Under the pieces are notes generated by a model. It saw nothing but the letters and a program-made list of their open reading frames with translations. It made no database searches and had not been told where the DNA came from. Positions 45,214-52,750 of a stretch of 64,000 nucleotides of DNA are shown here, piece after piece. A program made the translations under genes and the position numbers. Source of the DNA: DASWUZ01 sp036401375. Lineage in GTDB: Bacteria; Acidobacteriota; Terriglobia; Terriglobales; Acidobacteriaceae. The stretch lies in the NCBI GenBank assembly GCA_036401375.1, contig DASWVB010000013.1, positions 62,001 to 126,000 on the forward strand, in the 5' to 3' direction. Positions within the stretch are counted from its first letter, which is position 1, and each line of letters begins with the position of its first letter.

Positions 45214-46758
45214 CTAGTCTTCGGGCGGCACTGAGCTCTCGAGCTGGTCAGCCCCGGGGCAGGTCGAGGCGAGGGAGAGTCTGACGCGAACGGTGGTTCC
45301 AGCATCGAGGGTGCTCTCGATCTCAATCGAGCCCGCGGCCTGGTCGACGATCGCCTTGCAGATGGCGAGCCCGAGTCCAGTGCCGCCGGTGCTGCGGTCG
45401 CGGGAGGCATCGCCGCGGTAGAAGCGTTCAAAGACGTGCGGCAAGGCGGCAGCATCGATGCCGTCTCCACGGTCCTCGACGGTCAGCTCGGCATGCTCAA
45501 AGCGAGGAAGCGCCGTGATGGTGACCTGCGACTCGGGGTAGCTATGCTGCAGCGCATTGAGCACGAGGTTGGAGAGGAGCAGCATGCACTCCTGGGGCGC
45601 AACCCGAACCATCAGCGGCTCGGCCAGCGAGAGGGCGATACGCACACGGCGCAGAGTCGCCATGCTCTCGAACTGGTCCGCGACCTGTCGTGCGCAGCCG
45701 GCGAGGTCGGTTGCCGCGGGGGACTGGGTGGCCGGCTGACCTCCGTCGACGCGGGCCAGGGTGAGCATCTTGTAGACGATCTCTTCCATGCGGCCGCAGT
45801 CGGCCTCGCAGCGGTCCAGGCCGGCCTGGTACTCCTGGGAGGTGCGGGGACGCATGGCGAGCAGCTGCAGGGAGGACTTGACGACGGCCACGGCGGTCTT
45901 GAGTTCGTGGGCGGCGTCGCCGACGAACCTGCGCTGCTGGTCGAAGGAGCGCTCCAGGCTGGCGAGAACGGTCTGCAGGGCGAGGGCAAGCGGGGCCAGC
46001 TCGCGCATGCGGAGCGCACTCTCAGGGGGGCTGAAGCGCCATGAGTTTACCGACACGCCAGAGGCCTCGGCCGCGAGCAGGCGCAGAGGGATGAGGCTGC
46101 GGTTCAGAAGCCAGGCCATCACCAGGCCGGTGATAAGCAGAAGCATGAGGTCGATGACGCCGTTGAACTCTGCCGCCTCCCGCACCGCGCCCCATACCCG
46201 CGCTGTGGGTGAGCCGTAGACGACGGTTACCCGTCGGGGTACGCCTCCGCCCTTGTCTCCGGGGTCTACCACGCGAACACCGTGCAGCCGCAGCAGCCGA
46301 TAGTGAGCGCCGCGGATGCGCAGTCTCTCGAAGCCGTCGTCCTGGTGAGCGAAGACAGCGGCGGGTGCGCCCTGCCAGTTCGCCGACCGGCCGACCTCGC
46401 TGCCTGATTCGTCGCGTACCTCGTAGACGTCTTCCGGGGGCGTCTTGAGCTCGGTCTTGTCGAGCATGACGTGGTCCTGAGGGTCGCCGGCGTCCTGTAC
46501 AGCGCCAAGGATCGAGTCGGCGCGTCCGTGCAGCATCACGTCGAAGGCGCGGAAGTGAGCGTGGCGCTCGTAAAACAGTGCGGTGCCGGAGACGCAGAGG
46601 GCTGCTACCAGCTCGACGAGCAGCACCGTGCCGATGAGCTTGCGGGTGATGGACTGGGTGCGCGGCGGTTGCCTTGATCCTGAGCCTGACCCGGGTGTGG
46701 AGCGTAGTGAGTGCGAGCCCGGGAGCGTTGACTGCGCCTCGGCTGCGGGCTGGTTCAT
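45214..46758 (-). CDS. Membrane sensor histidine kinase
   Basis: 514 aa. A Ser/Gly/Pro-rich cytosolic arm (1-38) precedes TM1 (about 41-63), a periplasmic sensor domain (about 64-200), TM2 (about 202-222), HAMP-like helices, HisKA with H284 in DAAHELKTAV and HATPase_c (NLVLNALQHS, EDRGDGID, GGTGLGLAI). It resembles CusS/QseC-type kinases. Its ATG overlaps the stop of the regulator gene by 4 nt, so the two are translationally coupled. The convergent RND operon with a matching regulator box is its likely target. Confidence 0.93.
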   Translation of the reverse strand: MNQPAAEAQSTLPGSHSLRSTPGSGSGSRQPPRTQSITRKLIGTVLLVELVAALCVSGTALFYERHAHFRAFDVMLHGRADSILGAVQDAGDPQDHVMLDKTELKTPPEDVYEVRDESGSEVGRSANWQGAPAAVFAHQDDGFERLRIRGAHYRLLRLHGVRVVDPGDKGGGVPRRVTVVYGSPTARVWGAVREAAEFNGVIDLMLLLITGLVMAWLLNRSLIPLRLLAAEASGVSVNSWRFSPPESALRMRELAPLALALQTVLASLERSFDQQRRFVGDAAHELKTAVAVVKSSLQLLAMRPRTSQEYQAGLDRCEADCGRMEEIVYKMLTLARVDGGQPATQSPAATDLAGCARQVADQFESMATLRRVRIALSLAEPLMVRVAPQECMLLLSNLVLNALQHSYPESQVTITALPRFEHAELTVEDRGDGIDAAALPHVFERFYRGDASRDRSTGGTGLGLAICKAIVDQAAGSIEIESTLDAGTTVRVRLSLASTCPGADQLESSVPPED

Positions 46759-47444
46759 ACCGCGCTCTCGCGGTCGCCGATCAGCCGGTAGCCGCGGCCA
46801 CGGAGGGTGGCGATTCCAGGCTGGTCAGAGGCCGCGTCGAGCTTCTTGCGGAGGTTGGAGACGTGGGCCTCGATGACGTTCGAGTGATGCTCCCAGTTGT
46901 AATCGTAAAGGTGCTCCAGCAGCTCACGCTTGGAGACGGTGACGCGCGGGCGATGGATGAGGTACTCGAGGATGCGGTACTCCATCGGGGAGAGCTCGAT
47001 GAGCCTGCCGGCGCGGTAGACGGTCTGCTCGAGGGTGTTGACCTCGAGGTCTCCAACCTTGAGCTGGGGGTGGGCCGCGCCCTTGCCGCGGCGGATCAGC
47101 GCCTTGGTGCGGGCGATGAGCTCGCCGAGGTCGAAGGGCTTGCTGAGGTAGTCGTCGGCACCGGCGTTGAGCAGTTCGATGACGGAGTGGGTCTCGCCCT
47201 GGGCGGTGAGGATCATGACTGGGGTGAGGTCGCCGTCGGAGCGCAGCTTCTTGAGCAGCAGCAGGCCGCTGAGCCTGGGCAGCATGAGGTCTAGGATGAT
47301 GGCGTCGTAGCAGCGGCCCGTGGCGTAGTAGGCGCCGATTTCGCCGTCGGCGGCGCAGTCTACGGCAAAGCCAGGCCCATCGCGGAGTGCGGTAGCGACG
47401 TTGTCGGCCAGCCGCTTCTCGTCCTCCACCAACAACACACGCAT
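46755..47444 (-). CDS. OmpR-family response regulator
   Basis: 229 aa. Receiver domain: E7-D8-E9 pocket, phospho-acceptor D52 (AIILDLMLPRLSG), T80 and K102. Winged-helix DNA-binding domain, about 130-225: LKVGDLEVNTLEQTVYRAG, then IELSPMEYRILEYLI and VEAHVSNLRKKLD. It resembles CusR/QseB-type regulators. No Shine-Dalgarno precedes the ATG (GTTTCCTT); the promoter box and -10-like GACACT place transcription start at the ATG, which suggests a leaderless mRNA. It would bind the 11-bp direct repeat at 47468-47484 (own promoter), 37854-37870 and 21013-21029. Confidence 0.94.
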   Translation of the reverse strand: MRVLLVEDEKRLADNVATALRDGPGFAVDCAADGEIGAYYATGRCYDAIILDLMLPRLSGLLLLKKLRSDGDLTPVMILTAQGETHSVIELLNAGADDYLSKPFDLGELIARTKALIRRGKGAAHPQLKVGDLEVNTLEQTVYRAGRLIELSPMEYRILEYLIHRPRVTVSKRELLEHLYDYNWEHHSNVIEAHVSNLRKKLDAASDQPGIATLRGRGYRLIGDRESAV

Positions 47445-47467
47445 AAGGAAACAGTGTCGCTCATCAA

Positions 47468-47484
47468 GCTTAAGGTTGGCTGAA
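47468..47484 (-). promoter_or_regulatory. Putative autoregulatory box before the response-regulator gene
   Basis: Minus strand TTCAGC-CAACC-TTAAGC, 11-bp direct repeat. A -10-like GACACT (47458-47453) follows after 9 nt, and the regulator ATG (47444) is 24 nt beyond the box. The same layout is seen before the RND operon. Confidence 0.65.
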
Positions 47485-47525
47485 CGAATTTGCGGTGCGA
47501 ATCGCGGTTCGATGGCGCGCTGAGC

Positions 47526-48284
47526 CTACTTCATGCCGTCGAGGATCGAGCCTACAATACCGCCTACTACACCGGCCTGGGTGGTCTCGCGGGCGCCGCC
47601 GCTCGGCAGATATTCCTGCAGGGCGTGGGCGAGGCGGGGCAGCGGCAGGGTCTGGAGCCAGACGCGTCCCGGACCGGTCAGGGCGGCGAGGAAGATGCCG
47701 TCTCCTCCGAAGATCATGTTGCGGATGCCGGGGATGCGGGTGATCTGAAAGCTGACGCTACCCTGGAACGCTCCCACGTGGCCGGGGTGGACGCGGAGGG
47801 TCTCGCCGGGGCGGAGGTCTTTGACGATGACTTCGCCGGAGAGCTCGAGCCAGGCGGTCCCGACGCCGCCGATCTTCTGCAGCAGAAAGCCGTTGCCGCC
47901 GAAGATGCCCGCGCCGAGCGACTGCTGGAAGCCGACGCCGATCTGGACCTGTGGAGTGGCGCAGAGGAAGCCGTGGCGGTGGGCCATGTAGTCGTGGCCG
48001 CCGGAGAGTTCGATGGGCAGGATATGCCCGGGGACGCGGGTCGCGAAGGCTATCTCGCCCGCCGCACCCGCCGCGACGTATTCAGTCATGAAGATGCTGC
48101 CGCCGCCTGCGACCCGTTTGAAGACGCCGAGCAGGCCGCCGCCGCCGCCCATCTGGGTGTGGGTGGTCATCTGGATGGAGCTCGTCATCCAGGAGAGTTC
48201 GCCGGCCTCGGAGATGATGGATTCGTTGGGCTGGAGTAGAAACTCGACGGCGGGCATGGTTGTGCCGAGGATGCGGCTCTGCAT
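47526..48284 (-). CDS. AIM24/TIGR00266 family protein
   Basis: 252 aa. This family forms a tryptophan-RNA-binding-attenuator-like (TRAP-like) beta fold of unknown function. Visible family features are FLLQPNESIISEAGELSWM, the Gly-rich VAGGGSIFMTEYVA, LPIELSGGHDYMAHRHGFLCA and FGGDGIFLAALTGPGRVWLQTLP. The C-terminal tail GVVGGIVGSILDG is hydrophobic. No signal peptide is seen. It is upstream of the response regulator on the same strand, 81 nt apart, but the regulator has its own promoter box in the gap. Confidence 0.88.
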   Translation of the reverse strand: MQSRILGTTMPAVEFLLQPNESIISEAGELSWMTSSIQMTTHTQMGGGGGLLGVFKRVAGGGSIFMTEYVAAGAAGEIAFATRVPGHILPIELSGGHDYMAHRHGFLCATPQVQIGVGFQQSLGAGIFGGNGFLLQKIGGVGTAWLELSGEVIVKDLRPGETLRVHPGHVGAFQGSVSFQITRIPGIRNMIFGGDGIFLAALTGPGRVWLQTLPLPRLAHALQEYLPSGGARETTQAGVVGGIVGSILDGMK

Positions 48285-48599
48285 GATGAAGGCTCCTTAG
48301 TGGTGTTGAGTACCCGGTGCGAGGACTGGCTGCGATCGGCCCCGAGGGCGAGTGAGCGCCTTCGAGTATAACTGCTCGTTTGATCGGAGAGGCGGGCCGG
48401 CGGGAGTAAGCTGCGATGCGGAAGTCACAGCTGATCCCGAAGAGGCCTGGGGGAGTCGCCAGCGACGAGTGAATGCAGTTGCGAAATGACGCCAATCCAG
48501 CGATACTTAAGTGTTGGGAAAGCGTGTGGAGCGGCCCTAGGCCCGGCTTCGCCTGTAACTCCTCCCCTCACATCTGCGCAGTTTTGAAAGGATCTACCC
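48285..48599. other. Divergent intergenic region between the AIM24 and rpsP genes
   Basis: 315 nt without a credible gene; the open frames here lack coding character. A candidate promoter for rpsP is TTGCGA (48479-48484), 17 nt, GATACT (48502-48507), four matches in each hexamer. AAAGGA (48587-48592) is the rpsP ribosome binding site. No recognisable RNA leader structure was found. Confidence 0.35.
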
Positions 48600-48848
48600 G
48601 TGGTCATGATTCGCCTGGCGCGCTTTGGAGCGCGTAAGCAGCCGTATTACCGTGTTGTTGTGATAGAGAAGGACCGGGCGCGCAACGGCCGGTCGATCGA
48701 GGTAGTCGGCACCTACAATCCCCGCACCAACCCCGCCACTGTGCTGCTCAAGCGCGACCGCATCGATCACTGGACCAGCAATGGCGCGCAGCTCTCCGAT
48801 CGCGTTCAGAAGCTGCTGACCAAGTATGTTGAGCCGGTTGCGGCGTAG
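48600..48848 (+). CDS. rpsP: Ribosomal protein bS16
   Basis: 82 aa, normal length. GTG 48600 is placed 7 nt after AAAGGA and is preferred over ATG 48606. Signature IRLARFGARKQPYYRVVVIEKDRARNG, then GTYNPRT and DRIDHWTSNGAQLSDRVQKL. It is a 30S subunit assembly protein. In most bacteria rpsP leads a cluster with KH-domain, rimM and trmD genes; here the next gene is convergent and unrelated, so rpsP stands alone. Confidence 0.97.
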   Translation: MVMIRLARFGARKQPYYRVVVIEKDRARNGRSIEVVGTYNPRTNPATVLLKRDRIDHWTSNGAQLSDRVQKLLTKYVEPVAA

Positions 48849-48997
48849 AGCGATCGGTCGCTCCGCCCTCCAGCTTGAGATCTGACAGACATTTATTGCG
48901 CATGTGCGATTCTGTGCTCCCGATCCGTCGCCTGGCCAGCGTTTCCAAGCTAGACCAGTCAGGGAATGCTGCGACCCTGGGCAGGCTTACAGGTGGG

Positions 48998-50044
48998 TCA
49001 TCTGAATGTGACCAGGCTGGTATTGGGGTAGTAGTGCTGAAGGATTGCGCGAAAGCTCGCGCCGGATCTTGCCATGCCTTCGGCGCCGAACTGGCACATT
49101 CCCACGCCGTGGCCCAGGCTGCTACCGGCAAGTTCCCAGGCTGCGCCCTTGCGGCTGGATTTGAAGTCACTGCCGGGGATAGCGCTCCATCCCCATTGCC
49201 TCGCCGCGCCGATGCGCCGGGCCTCATTGCCGGGCCGGGGAGCTAACGCCGCGCCGCCGATGGCGGTCTGCCACCGAACCGGATGGCGGCGGCAGTAGTC
49301 GCAGCGCACTCCATAGTAGGGATAGCCATCTCCGGCGTTCATGCCTACCTGCTGCAGACTGCGGGTGCGGCCGCCACATCGGCTCGAATACATGGCGCCG
49401 ATGGGCCTGCCTTCGTACTCAAGCACCATACCTCTCGTCTCGCTGGCTGCGCGCGTGGCACCGCTCGACGCTGCTGGCGGGGAGCGCAGGAACTGGCAGT
49501 GGGTCGTGTCGCAGAAGTCATAGCCGGCGTGGCGGCGGCCAGAGACCAGGAAAGATCGAGCCGCGACAGCCTGCGCCTTCATCGCCTCGATGGGGGATGA
49601 GGCGGTCAACTCCGCTGCGACGACGGAGGCTACGGCGGTCTCTCGATCCATCGAGATTATGGCGACGAGTTCACCGTGATGCGCCGTGAGCACGAGGGTC
49701 GCTTCGTAGAGGCGACGAAGTTTGCCCGGCACTTCGAGCAGAAGAGCGGCACGGCTGCCATCGCGCGTAGAGACATTCCACTCCGCGGCGGAGCGCTCTC
49801 CCGCCATGACCCGGTTCCCTTCCGCGTGAAAGGCGAGCGTGCTGTGACCCGGCTCTCCGTTCAGCAGATAGGGCGCATAGCCTGGAGCGGAGGCCAGCAG
49901 CGTCTGTCCGCCGGCGGGCTCGACGATCAGTTCGCGAGGGTGGAAGAGGCCGAGGACTCTGAAGCTGAGCTCCTGTTGCGCGGATGAGGGTGCGCTCCTC
50001 AGCGAGACCAGCAGCAGGGCCATAATGCAGATGGGGCGAGTCAC
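48998..50044 (-). CDS. SpoIID/LytB-domain protein (putative lytic transglycosylase)
   Basis: 348 aa from GTG 50044, which overlaps the upstream stop as GTGA; the longer frame lies inside the PBP gene. A short signal sequence (ICIMALLLVSLRSAPSSA) is followed by the SpoIID core. The putative catalytic Glu is E145 in VVAAELTASSPIEAMKAQAVAAR; the Cys pair of the family is C178/C183 (DFCDTTHCQF), with further Cys in SSRCGGRT and RCDYC, and the C-terminal motif is GHGVGMCQFGAEGMA. In spore formers SpoIID cleaves denuded glycan strands; this organism shows no sporulation genes here. It is last in a six-gene overlapping operon. Confidence 0.9.
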   Translation of the reverse strand: MTRPICIMALLLVSLRSAPSSAQQELSFRVLGLFHPRELIVEPAGGQTLLASAPGYAPYLLNGEPGHSTLAFHAEGNRVMAGERSAAEWNVSTRDGSRAALLLEVPGKLRRLYEATLVLTAHHGELVAIISMDRETAVASVVAAELTASSPIEAMKAQAVAARSFLVSGRRHAGYDFCDTTHCQFLRSPPAASSGATRAASETRGMVLEYEGRPIGAMYSSRCGGRTRSLQQVGMNAGDGYPYYGVRCDYCRRHPVRWQTAIGGAALAPRPGNEARRIGAARQWGWSAIPGSDFKSSRKGAAWELAGSSLGHGVGMCQFGAEGMARSGASFRAILQHYYPNTSLVTFR

Positions 50045-50988
50045 GGGGCGCCTGCTCCCAGCGAGCGGAGCATCTTCCCTGCCAGCTTTGCGGTCTCGGC
50101 CCCCGTGGCGTCGTGCAGGCGCACGAGCAGCAGTAGACGCGGCTGTGCGGCGGGGTAGAGCACGACGGCGAATCCATCCGCAGAGCCACGCGGCTGGTGC
50201 GAACACGGTGCAGTCCCGGTCTTGGCTAGCGCTGTACCGTCTGCAAAGCGCGCGGCGTCTCCGAGGGCAGCGTCGACGGCGCGGGCGGTGCCGTGGAAGG
50301 CGGCAGCCTGCATGCCTCGGACGATACGGCCCTCCGTGCCACGGCGCTGCCGGCGCTGAAGCAGCAGGTAGGCCGAGGCGATCGAGAGCGGCGTCTCTCT
50401 CCAGCCATCTCCCAGACCTATGAGAGCCTCATCTTTGCTTGTCAGCGACGGGCCGGTCAGGCCGTATTGGGCGAAGGTCCGGGCGGCGCGCGGCCTATCC
50501 AGCCGCGCCGCGAGTTCGAGGAAGTAGGCGTTGCAGGACTGGGCGAGCGCATCCTCCAGGCGCACGCTGCCGTGGCCTGCGGGCAGCCAGCAGCGGCTGC
50601 CCATGCCCTTGCACTGCACGCGGGGGAAGACTCCGTCGTGCTGCTCGCCGTAGGCTACGGCCAGGAACGGCTTGACCAGTGAACCGGGGGCGACTGGAAC
50701 GTCCGGGTACGGCCATCGCTCGGCCAGGTTGTCACCGCTTGTGCTCATCAGCAGGTAGGAGATGCCGGGGCCGGGAAATGCCTGCTCGAGCGCCGCGGCT
50801 GCCGCAGGGAAGACGCCGGGCTGGGGCGGCTCTGTAACAGCGACTGCGCATATACATCCGAAACAGAGCATCAGCAGCAGCGCGCGACCAGCGGTCGTGG
50901 CTTGGGTTTCAGATCCCGATGTCAGGGAGACTTTGATCTTGCATGAAGACCGGCGAGGAAAGTCTGCGGAGTGGGCGTTCGGCGGCAC
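50041..50988 (-). CDS. Minimal penicillin-binding transpeptidase-domain protein
   Basis: 315 aa from GTG 50988, 4 nt after the upstream stop. A hydrophobic segment (36-51) is a signal or anchor. The three active-site motifs of penicillin-binding proteins are intact: S103-L-V-K106 (PGSLVKPF), S151-C-N153 (AQSCNAYFLELA) and K256-T-G258 (LAKTGTAP). There is no glycosyltransferase domain and no N-terminal pedestal, so the protein is a bare transpeptidase core. It may crosslink or trim stem peptides, or sense beta-lactam-like ligands. It is coupled by a 4-nt overlap to the SpoIID gene, which acts on the glycan side. Confidence 0.88.
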   Translation of the reverse strand: MPPNAHSADFPRRSSCKIKVSLTSGSETQATTAGRALLLMLCFGCICAVAVTEPPQPGVFPAAAAALEQAFPGPGISYLLMSTSGDNLAERWPYPDVPVAPGSLVKPFLAVAYGEQHDGVFPRVQCKGMGSRCWLPAGHGSVRLEDALAQSCNAYFLELAARLDRPRAARTFAQYGLTGPSLTSKDEALIGLGDGWRETPLSIASAYLLLQRRQRRGTEGRIVRGMQAAAFHGTARAVDAALGDAARFADGTALAKTGTAPCSHQPRGSADGFAVVLYPAAQPRLLLLVRLHDATGAETAKLAGKMLRSLGAGAP

Positions 50989-50992
50989 TGGG

Positions 50993-52750
50993 CTACCGCT
51001 TCCAGCTATATGTAACGGTCTCTGTTACCTTATCGCCGAGGTCGCTCTCTTGAACCGTCTCCGTGTCGACCCTTGAGAGCACGGTGCTGAGGCTCTCCAC
51101 GTTGCCGGAGAAGAAGGCCGGGCTTTGCCCCTGCTCCTGAGCTGCCTCGCCCTCGGACCGGCCACGATGTCCGACCCGATCGAGCCTCGTCATAAGAGCG
51201 CGGTAGCTGGCCTGCTGAGCCGCATGGTGGAAGACAGCGGCGTAGGTCACCGCACTGCCCTGCTGGATCGGCTTTGTCTTCCCGGCCTGCTGGCGTGAAA
51301 GCAGGCTCTCGAGCATCGGCGCATCGTTTGAGAGCAGCAGTCGCCTGCCGCTCACAGCCAGATACAAGTTGACTGCGCCGTTGAGCGCGGCATAATCGCC
51401 GGCGGGGCTTTGACGAGTCTGCCAGCCTGCTCCAAGCTGGCCGGCGGTGAGGCCCGGGGCGAGCGCGGAGGTCAAGGCCCGGCGCACGTCCTGCTCCTGC
51501 CACGGTACCGGCGATGAGACCACAGCCGCTGAGGCTATCCGCGCGAAGACACCGTCAGCAGCCGCCGGGGTCCCGTGGACCTGCAGCATTGCGTCCGGCT
51601 GCGCGGCGGTGAGCAGAGTATGAAGCGGGAGGTAAGCGTCGGTCGCGCGTTCCACTACCGGAGCTGCGTCGATGCGGGTCTCAAGATCGGAGCCACTGCC
51701 GGCATCGCCGGCGGCGGAAAGTTGGGGCGCCTGGTCCCAGCTTTGCACCGGGTGCTGCTTGAACTCGAGCAGGTTGTCGCGAAGCGCCGACTCCACACCC
51801 TGCACATCGGGTGAGGTCTGTGCGGAGTAGAAGGCGGCCGACTCCGGAGCCATGCCTGCGAGCGTAGAGATATCTCCCGATGCGCGCGGGGGCAGCCCCT
51901 CGCGACGCACCAGCACGCGCTGCTCACGATAGCTCTCCGGCGCGCGATAGAGGTCGCTGACCGCCGAGGCGTACTGCTTCATCTCAGTGATGTTGCGCTG
52001 GATCCAGTAGCTGCGGAAGTACGGCGAGGGGACGATCGCATCCAGGTTGAGCACCATTCTCAAGTCGCTGGCCACGTTAATCTTCGCTCCGCTTGCTGGA
52101 TGCACGGCGCTCGCGAACCAGCCCTCGTCTGAAATGCTGCGGGCTCTGGAGGCGCCCTGCATCCTTTCGAGCACCCCGGCGACGAGGTCCCCGCGCGTCC
52201 CGAGTACCAGCCAGCCGCTCGCCTCGGCAAACGCGGCGGTGCGCTTTCCATTCGCGTGGAGGAAGAACTGCACGCCTCCGGCAGTGCGCTGCTCGAATTT
52301 GCCGCGCGTCTGCCACAGGGGAGTAGTCTCGAGCTCGCGCTGTTCGAGCCGGGTGACGTATACGAACTCCAGGTTGCCGATGTCATAGAGTGCGAAGCAG
52401 CTCTGCGTGCCGGCCACCTGCCCGAGCAGATCGCCGTTGGCGGGGATGCCCGCTGCTGCGGTGAACTCGTCCTGCGCCTGCGAGAGGCGGGTGAAGAGCC
52501 GGGACTGGCCGAATGCCTCGCGATTCTCGCTGGTGAGCCACGCTTTCTTTTCCTCTGAGCTGTTGAAGTCCCTTAGGAGCGAGCCGAAGTCGGGCGCCTC
52601 GAGGTAGAGCAGCGCGCCCGCGGGCAGCATCGCTGCGAGCTGCGGAGGTGGTGCGCCTTCGTGTTCGGCAGCAGCCCACAGTGCGGCGCCGGCCAGCAGG
52701 ATGGTGGCTGCGGCCATCCAGAGACGCGGCCTGATGGGACGGAGCCTCAT
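50993..52750 (-). CDS. Exported DUF3352-like protein, function unknown
   Basis: 585 aa. One N-terminal helix (about 10-27, MAAATILLAGAALWAAA) serves as a signal or anchor; the rest is periplasmic. The pattern LPAGALLYLEAPDFGSLLRDF near the start, YVTRL strands and repeated LVLGTRGDLVAGVLERMQG and LLLSNDAPMLESLLSRQQ elements is typical of DUF3352-type duplicated proteins that resemble a bacterial envelope scaffold. No catalytic motif is seen. Its ATG overlaps the stop of the giant TPR gene (ATGA), so it is translated together with it. Confidence 0.7.
   Translation of the reverse strand: MRLRPIRPRLWMAAATILLAGAALWAAAEHEGAPPPQLAAMLPAGALLYLEAPDFGSLLRDFNSSEEKKAWLTSENREAFGQSRLFTRLSQAQDEFTAAAGIPANGDLLGQVAGTQSCFALYDIGNLEFVYVTRLEQRELETTPLWQTRGKFEQRTAGGVQFFLHANGKRTAAFAEASGWLVLGTRGDLVAGVLERMQGASRARSISDEGWFASAVHPASGAKINVASDLRMVLNLDAIVPSPYFRSYWIQRNITEMKQYASAVSDLYRAPESYREQRVLVRREGLPPRASGDISTLAGMAPESAAFYSAQTSPDVQGVESALRDNLLEFKQHPVQSWDQAPQLSAAGDAGSGSDLETRIDAAPVVERATDAYLPLHTLLTAAQPDAMLQVHGTPAAADGVFARIASAAVVSSPVPWQEQDVRRALTSALAPGLTAGQLGAGWQTRQSPAGDYAALNGAVNLYLAVSGRRLLLSNDAPMLESLLSRQQAGKTKPIQQGSAVTYAAVFHHAAQQASYRALMTRLDRVGHRGRSEGEAAQEQGQSPAFFSGNVESLSTVLSRVDTETVQESDLGDKVTETVTYSWKR

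Noticed and set aside
48847..48873. Short stem GAGCGA-TCGG-TCGCTC after rpsP
   Set aside because: Only six pairs and no T tract; too weak to call a terminator.
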